DNA from: Macrostomum hystrix
Taxonomy: Eukaryota > Platyhelminthes > Macrostomidae
Length of the DNA: 64,000 bases
Assembly (NCBI GenBank): GCA_950097015.1
Contig: CATNEN010000039.1
Location: 18,841,501 to 18,905,500 of the forward strand
Direction of reading: 5' to 3'
Translations under genes and position numbers: made by a program
Part shown: positions 1 through 10,265 of the stretch, piece after piece
How the letters are laid out: each line of letters starts with the position of its first letter
Numbering within the stretch: the stretch's first letter is position 1
Notes under the pieces: model-generated
Seen by the model: only the letters and a program-made list of their open reading frames with translations
Told to the model about the DNA's origin: nothing
The model's database searches: none

Positions 1-236
1 GGTTAATCACTTGATAAAATATGACTCCGTGAGCGGTCACGTAGCAACTAGGATTAAAAAAGGAGACATTAAAAGAGGATTTTAACAGCGGCAAGAGAAA
101 AACACTAAAGCCTGTACGATCGATAAAATTTCTGAAAAGGCAGAAGAGAAAAAAATAGAAAAAAGGATTGACTAGCTCAAAGCAAAACTGAGATTATAGA
201 AAATAGCAACATCAAAAATAGGCTAAAAACAAAATA

Positions 237-1575
237 CGAGGGCTATCCCAGAAATAAGTTTCGCTGCATTATAAATTTTCTAAGTACATTTTTGGCTAAC
301 GCGGTTAGTTATTCCTGAATCTATATGTCTATGGCAAAAGGCACCAAAAGTTTTAAAGCAAATGCAGTCTCACAAGCTGCAGGACATCAAGTTAAACACA
401 GCTTCGTTTGCAAAGATGGCCACTTCGCTGTGGCCATGTCTTAGTTTAAACATCATCAAGTTTTCAGTTTTGGCTGCCAAATCAACATCAGAGATTCACG
501 AAGAGCTTGGACAAGTTCTGAAAGAAGATGCTCCATCAATTCAAACGGTTCGGAAATGGGTCCGCGAAGTTCAAGGAGGCAGGCTGTCGATGGAAGACAA
601 AGAGCGGTCTGGAAGGCCAAGAACAGCCACCACTGATGCAAATGCAGAGCGTGTCAGAGCTGCAGTCACTTTTGACAGCAGATTGACTTGCAATGAGATC
701 GAGGACCTCCTGGACATTCCTCACAGCACAGTGCATCGCATTCTTACTGAGCAGCTGAAACATGCAGAAGATCTTCGCAAAGTGGGTGCCTCATCTCCTG
801 ACTGAGGACCAAATGAAGGAGAGGGTGACCCTGGCGCAAGAGCACCTTCGACGATTTAATCGAGAGGGAAGCAACTTTCTCAGCAGAATTGTGACAGGAG
901 ACGAGACATGGGTCTACGAGTGGGATCCTGAGCTCAAGCGCCAGTCAGCACAGTGGCTTCCAAGGGGATCAGCGAGTCCTGAGAAGGTTCAACGGAAGCA
1001 GAGCTCCTTGAAGGTGATGCACATAGTCTTCTTTGACATCCATGGGGTCCTGGTGGACTGGCCAGTGCCAATCAGCACCAAGGTGAATGCAGAATATTAC
1101 CGATGGGTACAGCAAGAAAAATTGAGGCCAGCCATCAGGAAAAAGCGGCCTGGTTCGCTGGAGAGAGGCGTGCTTTTTCACAACGACAACGCACCTGTGC
1201 ACCGCGCCAGAAGAGTGGAGGAGCTCCTGGAGTCCTGGAACTGGGAGGTCCTGGCACAGCCACGCTATTCACCTGATTTGGCTCCAGCGGACTTCTATAT
1301 ATTTCCCAGAATGAAGGAGAGCATTCGTGGACAACGTTTTGCCTCTGTGGAGCAGATTAACAACAATGCTTCATCAGCTTTGCGGCATCTGGCCACCGGC
1401 GGCTGCGATGCTGCCTTTCAAGCGTGGGTACGGCGCTGGCAAAAGTGCGTGGACCTTGGCGGCAAATTTGTGGAGTAACTATGACCTGTTTTGACTACTG
1501 TTAAAGTTTTAAGACTTTCCTTCAAACTGTTCGCTTTTTATTGTTGACCGAAACTTACTTTTGGGATAGCCCTCG
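237..1575 (+). mobile_element. mariner element 1 (Tc1/mariner superfamily, D34D)
   Basis: Imperfect terminal inverted repeats of about 27 bp (237-263 and 1549-1575) start with CGAGGGCTATCCCA. They are flanked by TA at 235-236 and 1576-1577, the target duplication made by Tc1/mariner transposases. The length of 1,339 bp is normal for mariner. The interior holds one transposase gene with a frameshift. The copy looks young because both ends and nearly all coding sequence are preserved. Confidence 0.93.
362..1478 (+). pseudogene. mariner transposase, one frameshift
   Basis: This gene would encode the transposase that cuts and pastes element 1. The N-terminal helix-turn-helix half is readable from about 480 to 765 (SGRPRT linker, then a second HTH ending in STVHRIL). 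The catalytic half is readable from 762 to 1478. Catalytic motifs are GDETW, HNDNAPVH and SPDLAPADF. The last two aspartates have 34 residues between them, the D34D signature of mariner. The two halves lie in different frames, and a single extra base near 760-775 explains the break. The true start is uncertain because several methionines lie before 480. Combined length is close to the usual 340-350 residues. It is probably inactive as it stands. Confidence 0.9.
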
Positions 1576-2175
1576 TACAATAGAAAATGAAACACGAGAC
1601 ACAAAACACAAGACATAACAAATCTCTCATAGACAATTACAGACTAGACTATATACGAGCTAAAATATCTCAGCGTGCTTTGATATTAGCGCACACACAT
1701 AAATTAGGGAGATTCTCAGAATAACAGAGGGTGTCAGACACTTTCTTAGGATGTCAGATGATTCCTCGGGGTGTCAGACAGTTCTTGAGGGTGTCAGACA
1801 GTACTTGAGGGTGTCAGACAGTTCTTGAGGGTGTCAGACAGTACTTGAGGGTGTCAGACAGTTCTTGATGGCGTCAGACAGTTCTTGATGGAGTCAGACA
1901 GTTCTTGAGGGTCTCAGACAGTTCTTGAGGGTGTCATATAGTTTAAAAGGATGTCACAACTTGATAGGGTGTTAAGACAGTATTTTTTAGAGTAAGCGCA
2001 TATCATAAAAATATGTCAAATATTTCTTTAAAAAGCTATTTCCAGATTTTAAAAATGGATCTACGGGCGTAGAAAAGAAATGGCTTGTTAAACGAGCAAA
2101 AATAAGCTACCCCCAGCATTAAGAAGCCAGACATTTTCCCGTTTGCACAACTATTATTACAAACTAGCGATGTCC
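1576..2175. repeat. 20-bp minisatellite at 1728-1965, rest unremarkable
   Basis: A tandem array of about 12 copies of a 20-bp unit (GTGTCAGACAGTTCTTGAGG and close variants) occupies 1728-1965. It sits downstream (3') of the TPRG1L-like gene. I see no gene in the flanking sequence up to the last TPRG1L exon. Confidence 0.85.
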
Positions 2176-5155
2176 TCAAAAGCTAGCGCCGTTGCGATCC
2201 TTCGAGAAACCCAACCAGCTCTGGTTGAAAACTGTCGACGAGATACCGTGATAGATGTTTAGCGGTACTGGCTCAGACACGACTGGCACCTGCGACAATC
2301 AAGGTGTAAACAGTTGGGATGTGGGATAATAGGTAATATGTACAGAAAGATAATGAGATCTACATCCGCAACACCAACCACTAAGATTTAGGAGAATTTA
2401 GGGATTAAGACTTGGGGATTGGGACACTGTACGTGGGATCTAGGGATTAACATTCAGGGATTGAGATGTTGAAAGTTGAATCTTGGGATTAAGATCTGCG
2501 GATTGCGATTTAGAAAGTTGGACCAAGGGATTAAGCTTGTGGTTGAGATTTAAAAGTGAAATTATGAATCTTTGAGGATTGGGATCTTGAAAAGAGAGGA
2601 TTTAGGGATTAAGACTTGGGGATTGGGATCTTAAAAAGAGGATTTAGGGATTAAGACTTGAGGATTGGGATCTTGAAAGGAGAGGAGTTAGGGATCAAGA
2701 CTTGGGGATTGGGATCTTAAAAAGAGGATTTAGGGATTAAGACTTGAGGATTGGGATCTTGAAAAGAGAGGATTTAGGGATTAAGACTTGAGGATTTGGA
2801 TCTTGAAAGGAGAGGAGTTAGGGATCAAGACTTGGGGATTGGGATCTTGAAAGGAGAGGAGTTAGGGATCAAGACTTGGGGATTGGGATCTTAAAAAGAG
2901 AGGATTTAGGGATTAAAACTTTGGAAGTGGGATATCTAAAGATTAACATTGAAGTATTGGGATCTTAAAAGCAGCATCCAGGGATATCGATTTGGAAACG
3001 GCAATCGTATAGGTAATATCTAGGGATGATATTAGGGTCTAATTCCACTTTCTAGGCTTGTGTCCTTGGGATAATGATCTAGGGATTAATGTGCGGATAT
3101 CAAAGGAAGCCATACAAGTTAGCTAAGCAGCTCACGTTAGGCGCCCTATCAACCAAGGTATTAATCAGAGTAGCAGCAAAGGAGTCAAGATCGTAGACCG
3201 GGTTGTCGCACTCAGGCTCGCAATAGTGCAACGGATGGTGAGCCAGGGTGGTGTAGGGAATGGCAACGGAGCTGAACGGATTCCAGGTCTTGCCTAGGCC
3301 GAGCCGATTCGGATCGCCCCAGAATAGGCGAAGGGCGCCGTGGCAGCGAGGCGGGGCAATCGACCTGGCGGGCAGGACCAAGTCGCCCAGAGCAACGCGG
3401 GTCAGGTCGCTAAATAGCAGGCGTCGAGAATGCCTGTGACGCCTAGTTACAAAGTCGAATTTGCACAGCACCAAGGAGCGTTCGGTTAAGAACACCACCT
3501 TCTCATAGTTATTGCCCCAGTGGTCCATTTCGGTTAGGATAAAACTCGACAGGACCTGAAATGCGAGTTGAAAATCAATGGCAAGTGATTAATGGGTGTT
3601 TATCAGAGCGGATTACTACTGATAGCAGGTGTTTATCCGAGCGGATTACTACTGATAGCAGGTGTTTATCCGAACGGATTACTACTGATAGCAGGTGTTT
3701 ATCCGAGCGGATTACTACTGATAGCAGGTGTTTATCCGAGTGGATTACTACTGATAGCAGGTGTTTATCCGAGCGGATTATCACTGATAGCAGGTGTTTA
3801 TCACTGATAGCATGTGTTTATCACTGATAACAGGTGCTTATCACTGATAGCATGTGTTTATCACTGATAACAGGTGTTTATCACTGATAGCATGTGTTTA
3901 TCACTGATAACAGGTGTTTATCACTGATCGATAGCATGTGTTTATCACTGATAACAGGTGTTTATCACTGATAGCATGTGTTTATCACTGATAACAGGTG
4001 TTTATCACTGATAGCATGTGTTTATCACTGATAGCATATGTTTATCACTGATAGCATATGTTTATCACTGATAGCATATGTTTATCACTGATAGCAGGTG
4101 TTTATCCGAGTGGATTACTACTGATAGCAGGTGTTTATCCGAGCGGATTATCACTGATAGCAGGTGTTTATCACTGATAGCATGTGTTTATCACTGATAA
4201 CAGGTGCTTATCACTGATAGCATGTGTTTATCACTGATAACAGGTGTTTATCACTGATAGCATGTGTTTATCACTGATAACAGGTGTTTATCACTGATCG
4301 ATAGCATGTGTTTATCACTGATAACAGGTGTTTATCACTGATAGCATGTGTTTATCACTGATAACAGGTGTTTATCACTGATAGCATGTGTTTATCACTG
4401 ATAGCATATGTTTATCACTGATAGCATATGTTTATCACTGATAGCATATGTTTATCACTGATAGCAAGTGTTTATCCGAGTGGATTACTACTGATAGCAG
4501 GTGTTTATCCGAGCGGATTATCACTGATAGCAGGTGTTTATCACTGATAGCATGTGTTTATCACTGATAACAGGTGCTTATCACTGATAGCATGTGTTTA
4601 TCACTGATAACAGGTGTTTATCACTGATAGCATGTGTTTATCACTGATAACAGGTGTTTATCACTGATCGATAGCATGTGTTTATCACTGATAACAGGTG
4701 TTTATCACTGATAGCATGTGTTTATCACTGATAACAGGTGTTTATCACTGATCGATAGCATGTGTTTATCACTGATAACAGGTGTTTATCACTGATAGCA
4801 TGTGTTTATCACTGATAACAGGTGTTTATCACTGATAGCATGTGTTTATCACTGATAGCATATGTTTATCACTGATAGCATATGTTTATCACTGATAGCA
4901 TATGTTTATCACTGATAGCATGTGTTTAACACAGCTAAGAGGTGCTAATCACAAGGGATGCACTAAAAGCGGCAGCATATTATTCACCTGGCCATCCGTG
5001 TCGGGACTGACAGCCTGACGATGGCAGATGTTGGTAGTTTCAGCAAACGGCACAACGGTGACAAAGAAGCGCTCTCGACGCGGCGGGAAACTCAACAGAT
5101 AGGCGTCCGGTGTTGACTTGGTGGCAGCTGACCCGTTTGGTGGTGAATAGGACAT
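2176..5155 (-). CDS. TPRG1L: TPRG1L/Mover-like protein (hSac2 domain), 3 exons
   Basis: Exons on the minus strand are 5155-4988, 3555-3136 and 2289-2176. All junctions are phase 0 with GT-AG borders, giving about 233 aa. The protein matches the tumor protein p63-regulated gene 1-like family along its length: RERFFV near residue 27, then LTEMDHWGNNYEKVVFLTE, LCKFDF, WNPFSSVAIPYTTLAHHPL, and a final exon with PVPLNIYHGISSTVFNQSW and SKDRNGASF. Vertebrate TPRG1L (Mover) is a presynaptic vesicle-associated protein of about 270 aa; this one is shorter at the N terminus. The hSac2 domain is shared with INPP5F. The start is the first ATG in exon 1. A 5' UTR exon upstream is possible. Both introns contain minisatellites. 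Family assignment is firm; a synaptic role is inferred from homologues. Confidence 0.88.
2390..2965. repeat. Irregular minisatellite in TPRG1L intron 2
   Basis: The array is built on GGGATTAAGACTTGGGGATT and a second segment GGATCTTGAAAAGAGAGG, with units of about 40-60 bp. The first part (2390-2580) is degenerate and the central copies are nearly identical. On the transcribed (minus) strand it is pyrimidine-rich. It fills most of intron 2 (2290-3135). Confidence 0.85.
3592..4930. repeat. Composite minisatellite with 370-bp higher-order repeat, TPRG1L intron 1
   Basis: Two related unit types alternate: a 33-bp unit (TTTATCCGAGCGGATTAC plus ACTGATAGCAGG) and a 20-bp unit (TGTTTATCACTGATAGCA plus TG). 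After an initial run of the long type, a block of both types repeats with a 370-bp period. The TTTATCCGAGTGG landmark occurs at 3731, 4101 and 4471. A later internal duplication extends the third block. The open frames through it are artefacts of the repeat. Confidence 0.92.
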
Positions 5156-5339
5156 TGCGGTATAGCTGGATGGCAAATGTAATGAAAAATTATAAATATT
5201 GTAACTGCTGTGGGCCGAAAATTAAATATACACAAACAAATGTGACGTGCTCACAACCGACGTAGTTTTAATCATTTGAGCAAGAGTTGCTTGAAATTCA
5301 AAGTGCAAGTTATTTGAATTACATCAAATGTGCATAACT

Positions 5340-5570
5340 ATATACTATACTCATCTACCACACTTTACAGTCACCTGATTCATGGACCACACTCTACAGT
5401 CACCTGATTCATGGACCACACTCTACAGTCACCTGATTCATGGACCACACACTTCACAGTCACCGATTTCATCTACCACACACTTCAGTCACCGATTTCA
5501 TCTACCACACACTTCAGTCACTGATTTCATCTACCACACACTCTCAGTCACCTGATTCATTTACCTGGTA
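5340..5570. repeat. ~29-bp minisatellite upstream of TPRG1L
   Basis: Seven or so copies of a 27-29 bp unit (ACCACACTCTACAGTCACC plus TGATTCATGG), degenerating to a TCATCTACCACACACTTC form. On the minus strand each intact unit reads CAGGTGACTGT, close to a 5' splice donor. The highest-coordinate edge reads CAGGTAAAT on that strand. Confidence 0.8.
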
Positions 5571-6005
5571 CCTAATTATTAATCATTGTTAATTAAGTCA
5601 CTGTTACACTACCGTGATTTAATCAAACGGTTGCCAAAGGTTCTGTATTCTAAGATAGCTGCAGCTCTGAAATTTCAGCAAAGAAGTCTTTTATGGAACA
5701 AGACAACATAGAACAACTCGATGCTCACAAGTATATTTTCGAAGTAATTAAACTAGAAATATTTTTTAGAAGAACACGCTAACTGCTGAAAGCAGACTCA
5801 GAAATTAAGAGATAGTCCCGCCTTTTTGGGCCGTGCTACAAAAAACTAAACGGTGTACAAATGCAGAGTACAAACTTCCTTAATTAGAACAGAAACTTAT
5901 GGGAGCAGCATTCAAAACGGAAATAAGATCGAGAAGTATCTTGAGGCTACAATTCCTAACGAAGGGCATTATAAACACAAACCTTAATCATATTGGTTAC
6001 TAAGT
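5571..6005. other. No feature recognised
   Basis: AT-rich sequence between the TPRG1L 5' region and the next array. I see no coding potential or repeat family in it. A promoter for the minus-strand TPRG1L gene could lie here or in 5160-5340, but no clear TATA or initiator motif stands out. Confidence 0.4.
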
Positions 6006-6009
6006 ACTC

Positions 6010-6345
6010 GTAGAATCCCAATGGTAACTAGGGAAAATCCGATCAGTAACTATGGAGAATCCTTTTGATAAATAAGGAGAATCCTATTGGTAACTAAGGA
6101 GAATCCTATTGGTAACTAAGGAGAATCCTATTGGTAACTAAGGAGAATCCTATTGGTAACTCAAGAGAATTCTATCGGTAACTAAGGTGAATTTAAACGG
6201 TAATTGAGACAATCCTGTCAGTAACTAAGGAGAATCCTATCGGCAGCTAAGAAGAATCCAATCGGTAACAAAGGGAATTCATCGGTAACTAAGGAGAATC
6301 CAGTCCGTTACTATGGGAAATCCAATTGGTAAGTAGCTAGAGTTC
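6010..6345. repeat. 22-bp minisatellite 3' of BOLA1
   Basis: About 14 copies of a 22-bp unit (GGTAACTAAGGAGAATCCTA plus TT). The central four are identical and the outer ones diverged. On the minus strand the unit gives TTCTCCTTAG followed by T, a pyrimidine-plus-TAG string resembling a 3' splice site. Confidence 0.85.
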
Positions 6346-6398
6346 CATCTAAACGGCAACAAACTCGATTAGCTATGATAAGTCAGTGCAGGAGAAGT

Positions 6399-6987
6399 TT
6401 AGTGCGCACCGCCGCACGGTGGAGTTGCGGGCACAGCGTCGCTAGCGGCCCACTCTTCTGGAGTTTTCGCCACCACGCTCAGTGCGTGCACCCGCCCGGT
6501 GCTGAGCTCTTCAGCCAAGGTGTCATTCACCATCCGGTGCCGCTGCAGCCTATTCACCAACGCGAACCGGTCGGAGACCACCACGACCTGGTTGTGGAGA
6601 CAGATTGAATGAATATTTTAAACAGTTTGTTATCATACTTTCCTACAAGCCTACTATTAGTAGTATTTTTTATCAATAAAACACTTGTTAACCATACTAC
6701 TAGAGTAAAATCACACACACTAGCAAGAATAGTCCGAAGGTCTCTAAAAATAGTAGCAGAAAATTTAACGCACTAAAAACTTTAAGACCTTACACAACTT
6801 GATTTCTGAAATAGAAGAAACAGACATCCCTAACCTTGAAATGAGACTCCCCGGTGGGTCCCGCGCCGTGGCCAGCAGAATCGTTAATAATTAACAGGTG
6901 ACTTGGCGATAAGGCGGCGGTAAGCTTTGAGCGCAGATCAGCAGCCACAGGGCCCTGATAGCCTTCGTCTAGTGCACCGCCGGACAT
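6399..6987 (-). CDS. BOLA1: BolA-like protein 1, 2 exons
   Basis: Exon 1 is 6987-6835 and exon 2 is 6587-6399, phase 0 with GT-AG borders, giving 113 aa. BOLA1 is a small mitochondrial protein that works with monothiol glutaredoxin (GLRX5) in iron-sulfur cluster handling. The BolA core is clear: GPVAADLRSKLTAALSPSHL, then NDSAGHGAGPTGESHFK with the conserved histidine region, SDRF, and VNRLQRHRMVNDTLAEEL followed by VHALSV and AKTPEEW. The C-terminal PPCGG tail resembles vertebrate BOLA1, which separates it from BOLA2 and BOLA3. Length is near the usual 110-140 aa. No obvious mitochondrial presequence is visible. It sits 1.3 kb from NDUFA13, another mitochondrial gene, on the same strand. Confidence 0.9.
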
Positions 6988-7106
6988 TGATTAGCTGGCT
7001 ATCTCTGAAGGACAAATAACTGCTGCTGGCTTTAGTACTGAGTAGTAGATTTTTTAATGAAAATGTTAACAATGGTGAACTTGTCCGACTTTTATACGTC
7101 TGGTTA

Positions 7107-7785
7107 GGGAGCCAGGTGACTGGGAGGGTGTGGCTGTGGAATCAGGTGACTGGGAGGGTGTGGCTGTGGAATCAGGTGACTGGGAGGGTGTGGCAGTGGA
7201 ATCAGGTGACTGGGAGGGTGTGGCTGTGGAATCAGGTGACTGGGAGGGTGTGGCTGTGGAATCAGGTGACTGGGAGGGTGTGGCTGTGGAATCAGGTGAC
7301 TGGGAGGGTGTGGTAGGGGAATCAGGTGACTGGGAGGGTGTGGCTGTGGAATCAGGTGACTGGGAGGGTGTGGCTGTGGAATCAGGTGACTGGGAGGGTG
7401 TGGTAGGGGAATCAGGTGACTGGGAGGGTGTGGCAGTGGAATCAGGTGACTGGGAGGATGTGGCAGTGGAATCAGGTGACTGGGAGGGTGTGGCTGTGGA
7501 ATCAGGTGACTGGGAGGGTGTGGCAGTGGAATCGGGTGACTGGGAGGGTGTGGCAGTGGAATCAGATGACTGGGAGGGTGTGGCAGTGGAATCAGGTGAC
7601 TGGGAGGGTGTGGCTGTGGAATCAGGTGACTGGGAGGGTGTGGCTGTGGAATCAGGTGACTGGGAGGGTGTGGCTGTGGAATCAGGTGACTGGGAGGGTG
7701 TGGCTGTGGAATCAGGTGACTGGGAGGGTGTGGCAGTGGAATCAGGTGACTGGGAGGGTGTGGCAGTGGAATCAGGTGAGGGTGC
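7107..7785. repeat. 30-bp minisatellite, ~22 copies
   Basis: Nearly perfect 30-bp units (GGTGACTGGGAGGGTGTGGC plus TGTGGAATCA). Because the unit is a multiple of three and lacks stops, several plus-strand frames stay open; these are not genes. On the plus strand every unit carries CAGGTGACT, close to a 5' splice-site consensus. It lies between BOLA1 and NDUFA13. Confidence 0.95.
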
Positions 7786-7799
7786 TTGCTACTGAATAA

Positions 7800-8314
7800 A
7801 TAAATAATAATAAACTTGCACTGGAAAGTGAGAGCAAATTGAATATTTGCATATAAGAGTTGTTTAACTGAATTGTTTTATTTGTTTCTAAGTGTTTCTA
7901 CTAGCTCTAAAGCTATTTAAAGATAATAATGAATGTTAATTTTACTTATTGATATTCTACAGAGACTGCTGGCAGTTGAGCACAAGTTAGTAGAGTTGGT
8001 GCAGCCAGATTTTTTACTCATAGTTTATATTAAAAGAGCACTGACTTTTCTATTACTAACAAGAATACATATTTGAATACAAGGGGTGTGAATGGCTCTC
8101 TATAAACAGCACGAACAAAATAAACAAAAACCTTTCATAGTAGACTAACAAATTGCTATAATATTAATCGACTTTTAAGTCCGGCTATTAAGTTGATGCT
8201 TTCCAAAATACGTCTAGTTAATAACATTATCTAGGTACTCAGTTGATAAGCGAAAATAGTATTAATTATAGTCAGCACAATTCCTTGCATCGCAACTAAT
8301 TGAGTCGGCCAAAC
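7800..8314. other. 3' flank of NDUFA13, no gene seen
   Basis: AT-rich sequence downstream of the minus-strand NDUFA13 stop. I see no open frame, repeat family or clear AATAAA on the minus strand near the stop. Confidence 0.4.
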
Positions 8315-8776
8315 TCAAACGAAGTAGTGATGAAAGTATCGCCTGTAAGAATAGTCCTTCTTAGCGTTGAGAGCATAGAAGCCGTAGGCAATGGGATCGA
8401 TCCACAGGCCGCGCGGATTATGAAAGATTGGCGTAGAGAACCAATGACCAACCTTCCATTCTGGCACGTCCTTCATTAGCTCGCTTTCAGCGTCGCGCAA
8501 TTTTAATAGATGCTTCAGATACAAGCGGTTCCGTTCGGCCAATAAGAATGGCCAGATGGCTATACGCGTCTCGCGCGCCTCATGCGTCTGATAGTAGTAC
8601 TTCTCGCGTTGAGGCAATATCCACAAGGTCAAGCCGGCGTAGGACCACAGATAGGCGCCGGCGATTAAAATATGACCGCGAAATGGTCGCTTAATCTGTT
8701 TGCGAACGAAGTCGATCGGTTTAAAGCCGCCTTTCGGTGGCATCTCCTGCTTGAAGCCGCCGGGATGCGAATCCAT
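8315..8776 (-). CDS. NDUFA13: NADH dehydrogenase 1 alpha subcomplex subunit 13 (GRIM-19)
   Basis: A single exon of 153 codons; animal NDUFA13 is about 144-155 aa. It is an accessory subunit of mitochondrial respiratory complex I with one membrane-spanning helix. Family landmarks are KQEMPPKGGFKPIDF at the N terminus, a hydrophobic segment (ILIAGAYLWSYAGLTLWIL) at about residues 36-55, EARETRIAIWPFLLAERNR, and LMKDVPEWKVGHW. The C terminus continues past this core with an aromatic tail (YSYRRYFHHYFV), which is more divergent. The start is the only ATG upstream of the conserved block. The intronless form is unusual next to its split neighbours. A recent retrocopy cannot be excluded, but the frame is intact and no poly(A) tract follows. 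Confidence 0.9.
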   Translation of the reverse strand: MDSHPGGFKQEMPPKGGFKPIDFVRKQIKRPFRGHILIAGAYLWSYAGLTLWILPQREKYYYQTHEARETRIAIWPFLLAERNRLYLKHLLKLRDAESELMKDVPEWKVGHWFSTPIFHNPRGLWIDPIAYGFYALNAKKDYSYRRYFHHYFV

Positions 8777-8894
8777 GACTCAATAAATTTAGGACCTACT
8801 GCGGGAAGAAACAAATGCCGGGTTTGTGAGCTTTTTATTAGTCAGATCATGAAAGCTCAACTTGTAGGCCATGCAGCAAATAGCTTATAATCAG

Positions 8895-9420
8895 GTAGAC
8901 TAGCTTGCTTGACAACAATTAAATAGAGAAAACTCAGAATCAACATTTAAATTTTCTTAGAATTTTGCCAATGCATTTCGACCACAATTGGTCAGGGCAG
9001 ACACATCAATTAAACACACAGAACCAAGTTATATATGTTTTTTAAGAAATGAAAACTGTACATTGCAAAGTGCGAATCAATTTCGGTCCAGTCCGGTTAA
9101 CAAGAGAAAAGAACAACAACCAAATAAAGTTCAATGACGCTTCTACCATAGCTAAAACACATTTAGTTGGCGGCTTGCACCCCCCATGGCTAACTGACTG
9201 TTCAAATATGGTTTCTGAGCCTTAATGTACATAGCCTCGAGAATATTCAATTTGTTTTCTTGTCTACAGGAATCAATCACTTTAAACATATCACAACAGT
9301 TCTTATTGCAGCAGGAGTTAAATTGATGTGTCTTTAATTGATGTGTCTGCCCTGAAGATGACCGATTGTGGTCGAAATGCATTGGCAAAATTATAAGAAA
9401 ATTTAAATGTTGATTCTGAG
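8895..9420 (-). mobile_element. Penelope-like retroelement remnant with inverted terminal copies
   Basis: Arms at 8933-9014 and 9333-9420 are inverted copies of each other and enclose a short coding remnant on the minus strand (about 9310-9152). The encoded piece (DMFKVIDSCRQENKLNILEA, then MYIKAQKPYLNSQL) resembles the C-terminal end of the GIY-YIG endonuclease of Penelope-like elements. A 5' truncation with an inverted terminal copy is typical of this class. AGCTTATAATCAG at 8882-8894 recurs at 9419-9431 and may be the target duplication. The 9333-9420 arm has CTGAAGA and GGTCGAAA in the order of a hammerhead core. Confidence 0.65.
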
Positions 9421-9894
9421 CTTATAATCAGTTATGGCAACATCAATATTCACGATCTTATGTTTTGCTAGTTTTGTATTCTTAAATGTTGAACTTTAAA
9501 TAACTTAGCTCTACAAATCAATATTAAATTTCAGCTATCAAAGTTGTGAAGTATTTTGGTATATATTCTATGATTACATTATTGTTATATTAGCATAGTA
9601 ATTTATTTTTATTTGCAGGAGGGCTGTGGGCGTTGGCACATCATTCCTCAGCTAAATCCTGGTTTATGTTTCACAATGTCTTCAGTAAGGGCCTATATAT
9701 GATTATATTCAATAGACACTAACTAAATTGTTAAGTTGTTTTGACTTTGTTTTAACTTGTACCACAATTTTTTTAAATCTGGTATTGATAAATTTGCTTT
9801 GAAGAAAAAAATCTATATTATATTTATTTCTATCACAATTTTGCATAAAAATCTAGAAAAGTTATATAATCCTAATTGAGTCTTGATTTATCTC
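9421..9894. other. AT-rich spacer with SINE 3'-end fragment
   Basis: A short segment at about 9616-9650 (GCAGGAGGGCTGTGG and GGCACATCATT) matches the 3' end of the tRNA-derived SINE found many times later in the window, in minus orientation. Nothing else is recognised. Confidence 0.5.
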
Positions 9895-10265
9895 TGTCAA
9901 GAAAACTGAGAGAGACAGAATGAATTGTCAAGCTGGCCTGCAGGTAGCTTATGGAGAGTAGCAAAGTCATGTGAAGTGTGAGAGGGCATTGTGCCCTGGA
10001 CTATATATTTAAACATGGTCAAGTTGGACAGACTGGAGGAGGTTGGCGGTACGATAGCAAGAGTGCGCGACTGAGGGTAGGAGAGGAGGCTAGAATGTGA
10101 GCTGCGGACCAATCATAAAGGAGGAAAGAAAGAAAGGATAGAGAATGAGAGATCAGCCGCAGAGATAACAAGAGAGAAAACTAGATTGAACTGGACAATG
10201 TAAACAAAAAAGTGCAGAGAACAAAATAGTGAATAGAGGACAGAAGGCAGAGACAAAAGTTGCGA
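9895..10265 (-). repeat. Dispersed repeat family A, minus copy
   Basis: The reverse complement of this segment aligns by eye with 20405-20650. Both contain TTATCTCTGC, GGCTGATCTCTCATTCTCT and GATTGG in the same order, with similar spacing. One copy lies in each orientation. No coding capacity or terminal structure is visible, so the element type is unknown. Confidence 0.6.

Noticed and set aside
3592-4930. Possible CRISPR array
   Set aside because: Direct repeats have no unique spacers and the DNA is clearly from an animal genome.
7116-7799. Repetitive plus-strand proteins of up to 221 residues
   Set aside because: 30-bp minisatellite read in frame; no signal peptide, start context or flanking coding sequence.
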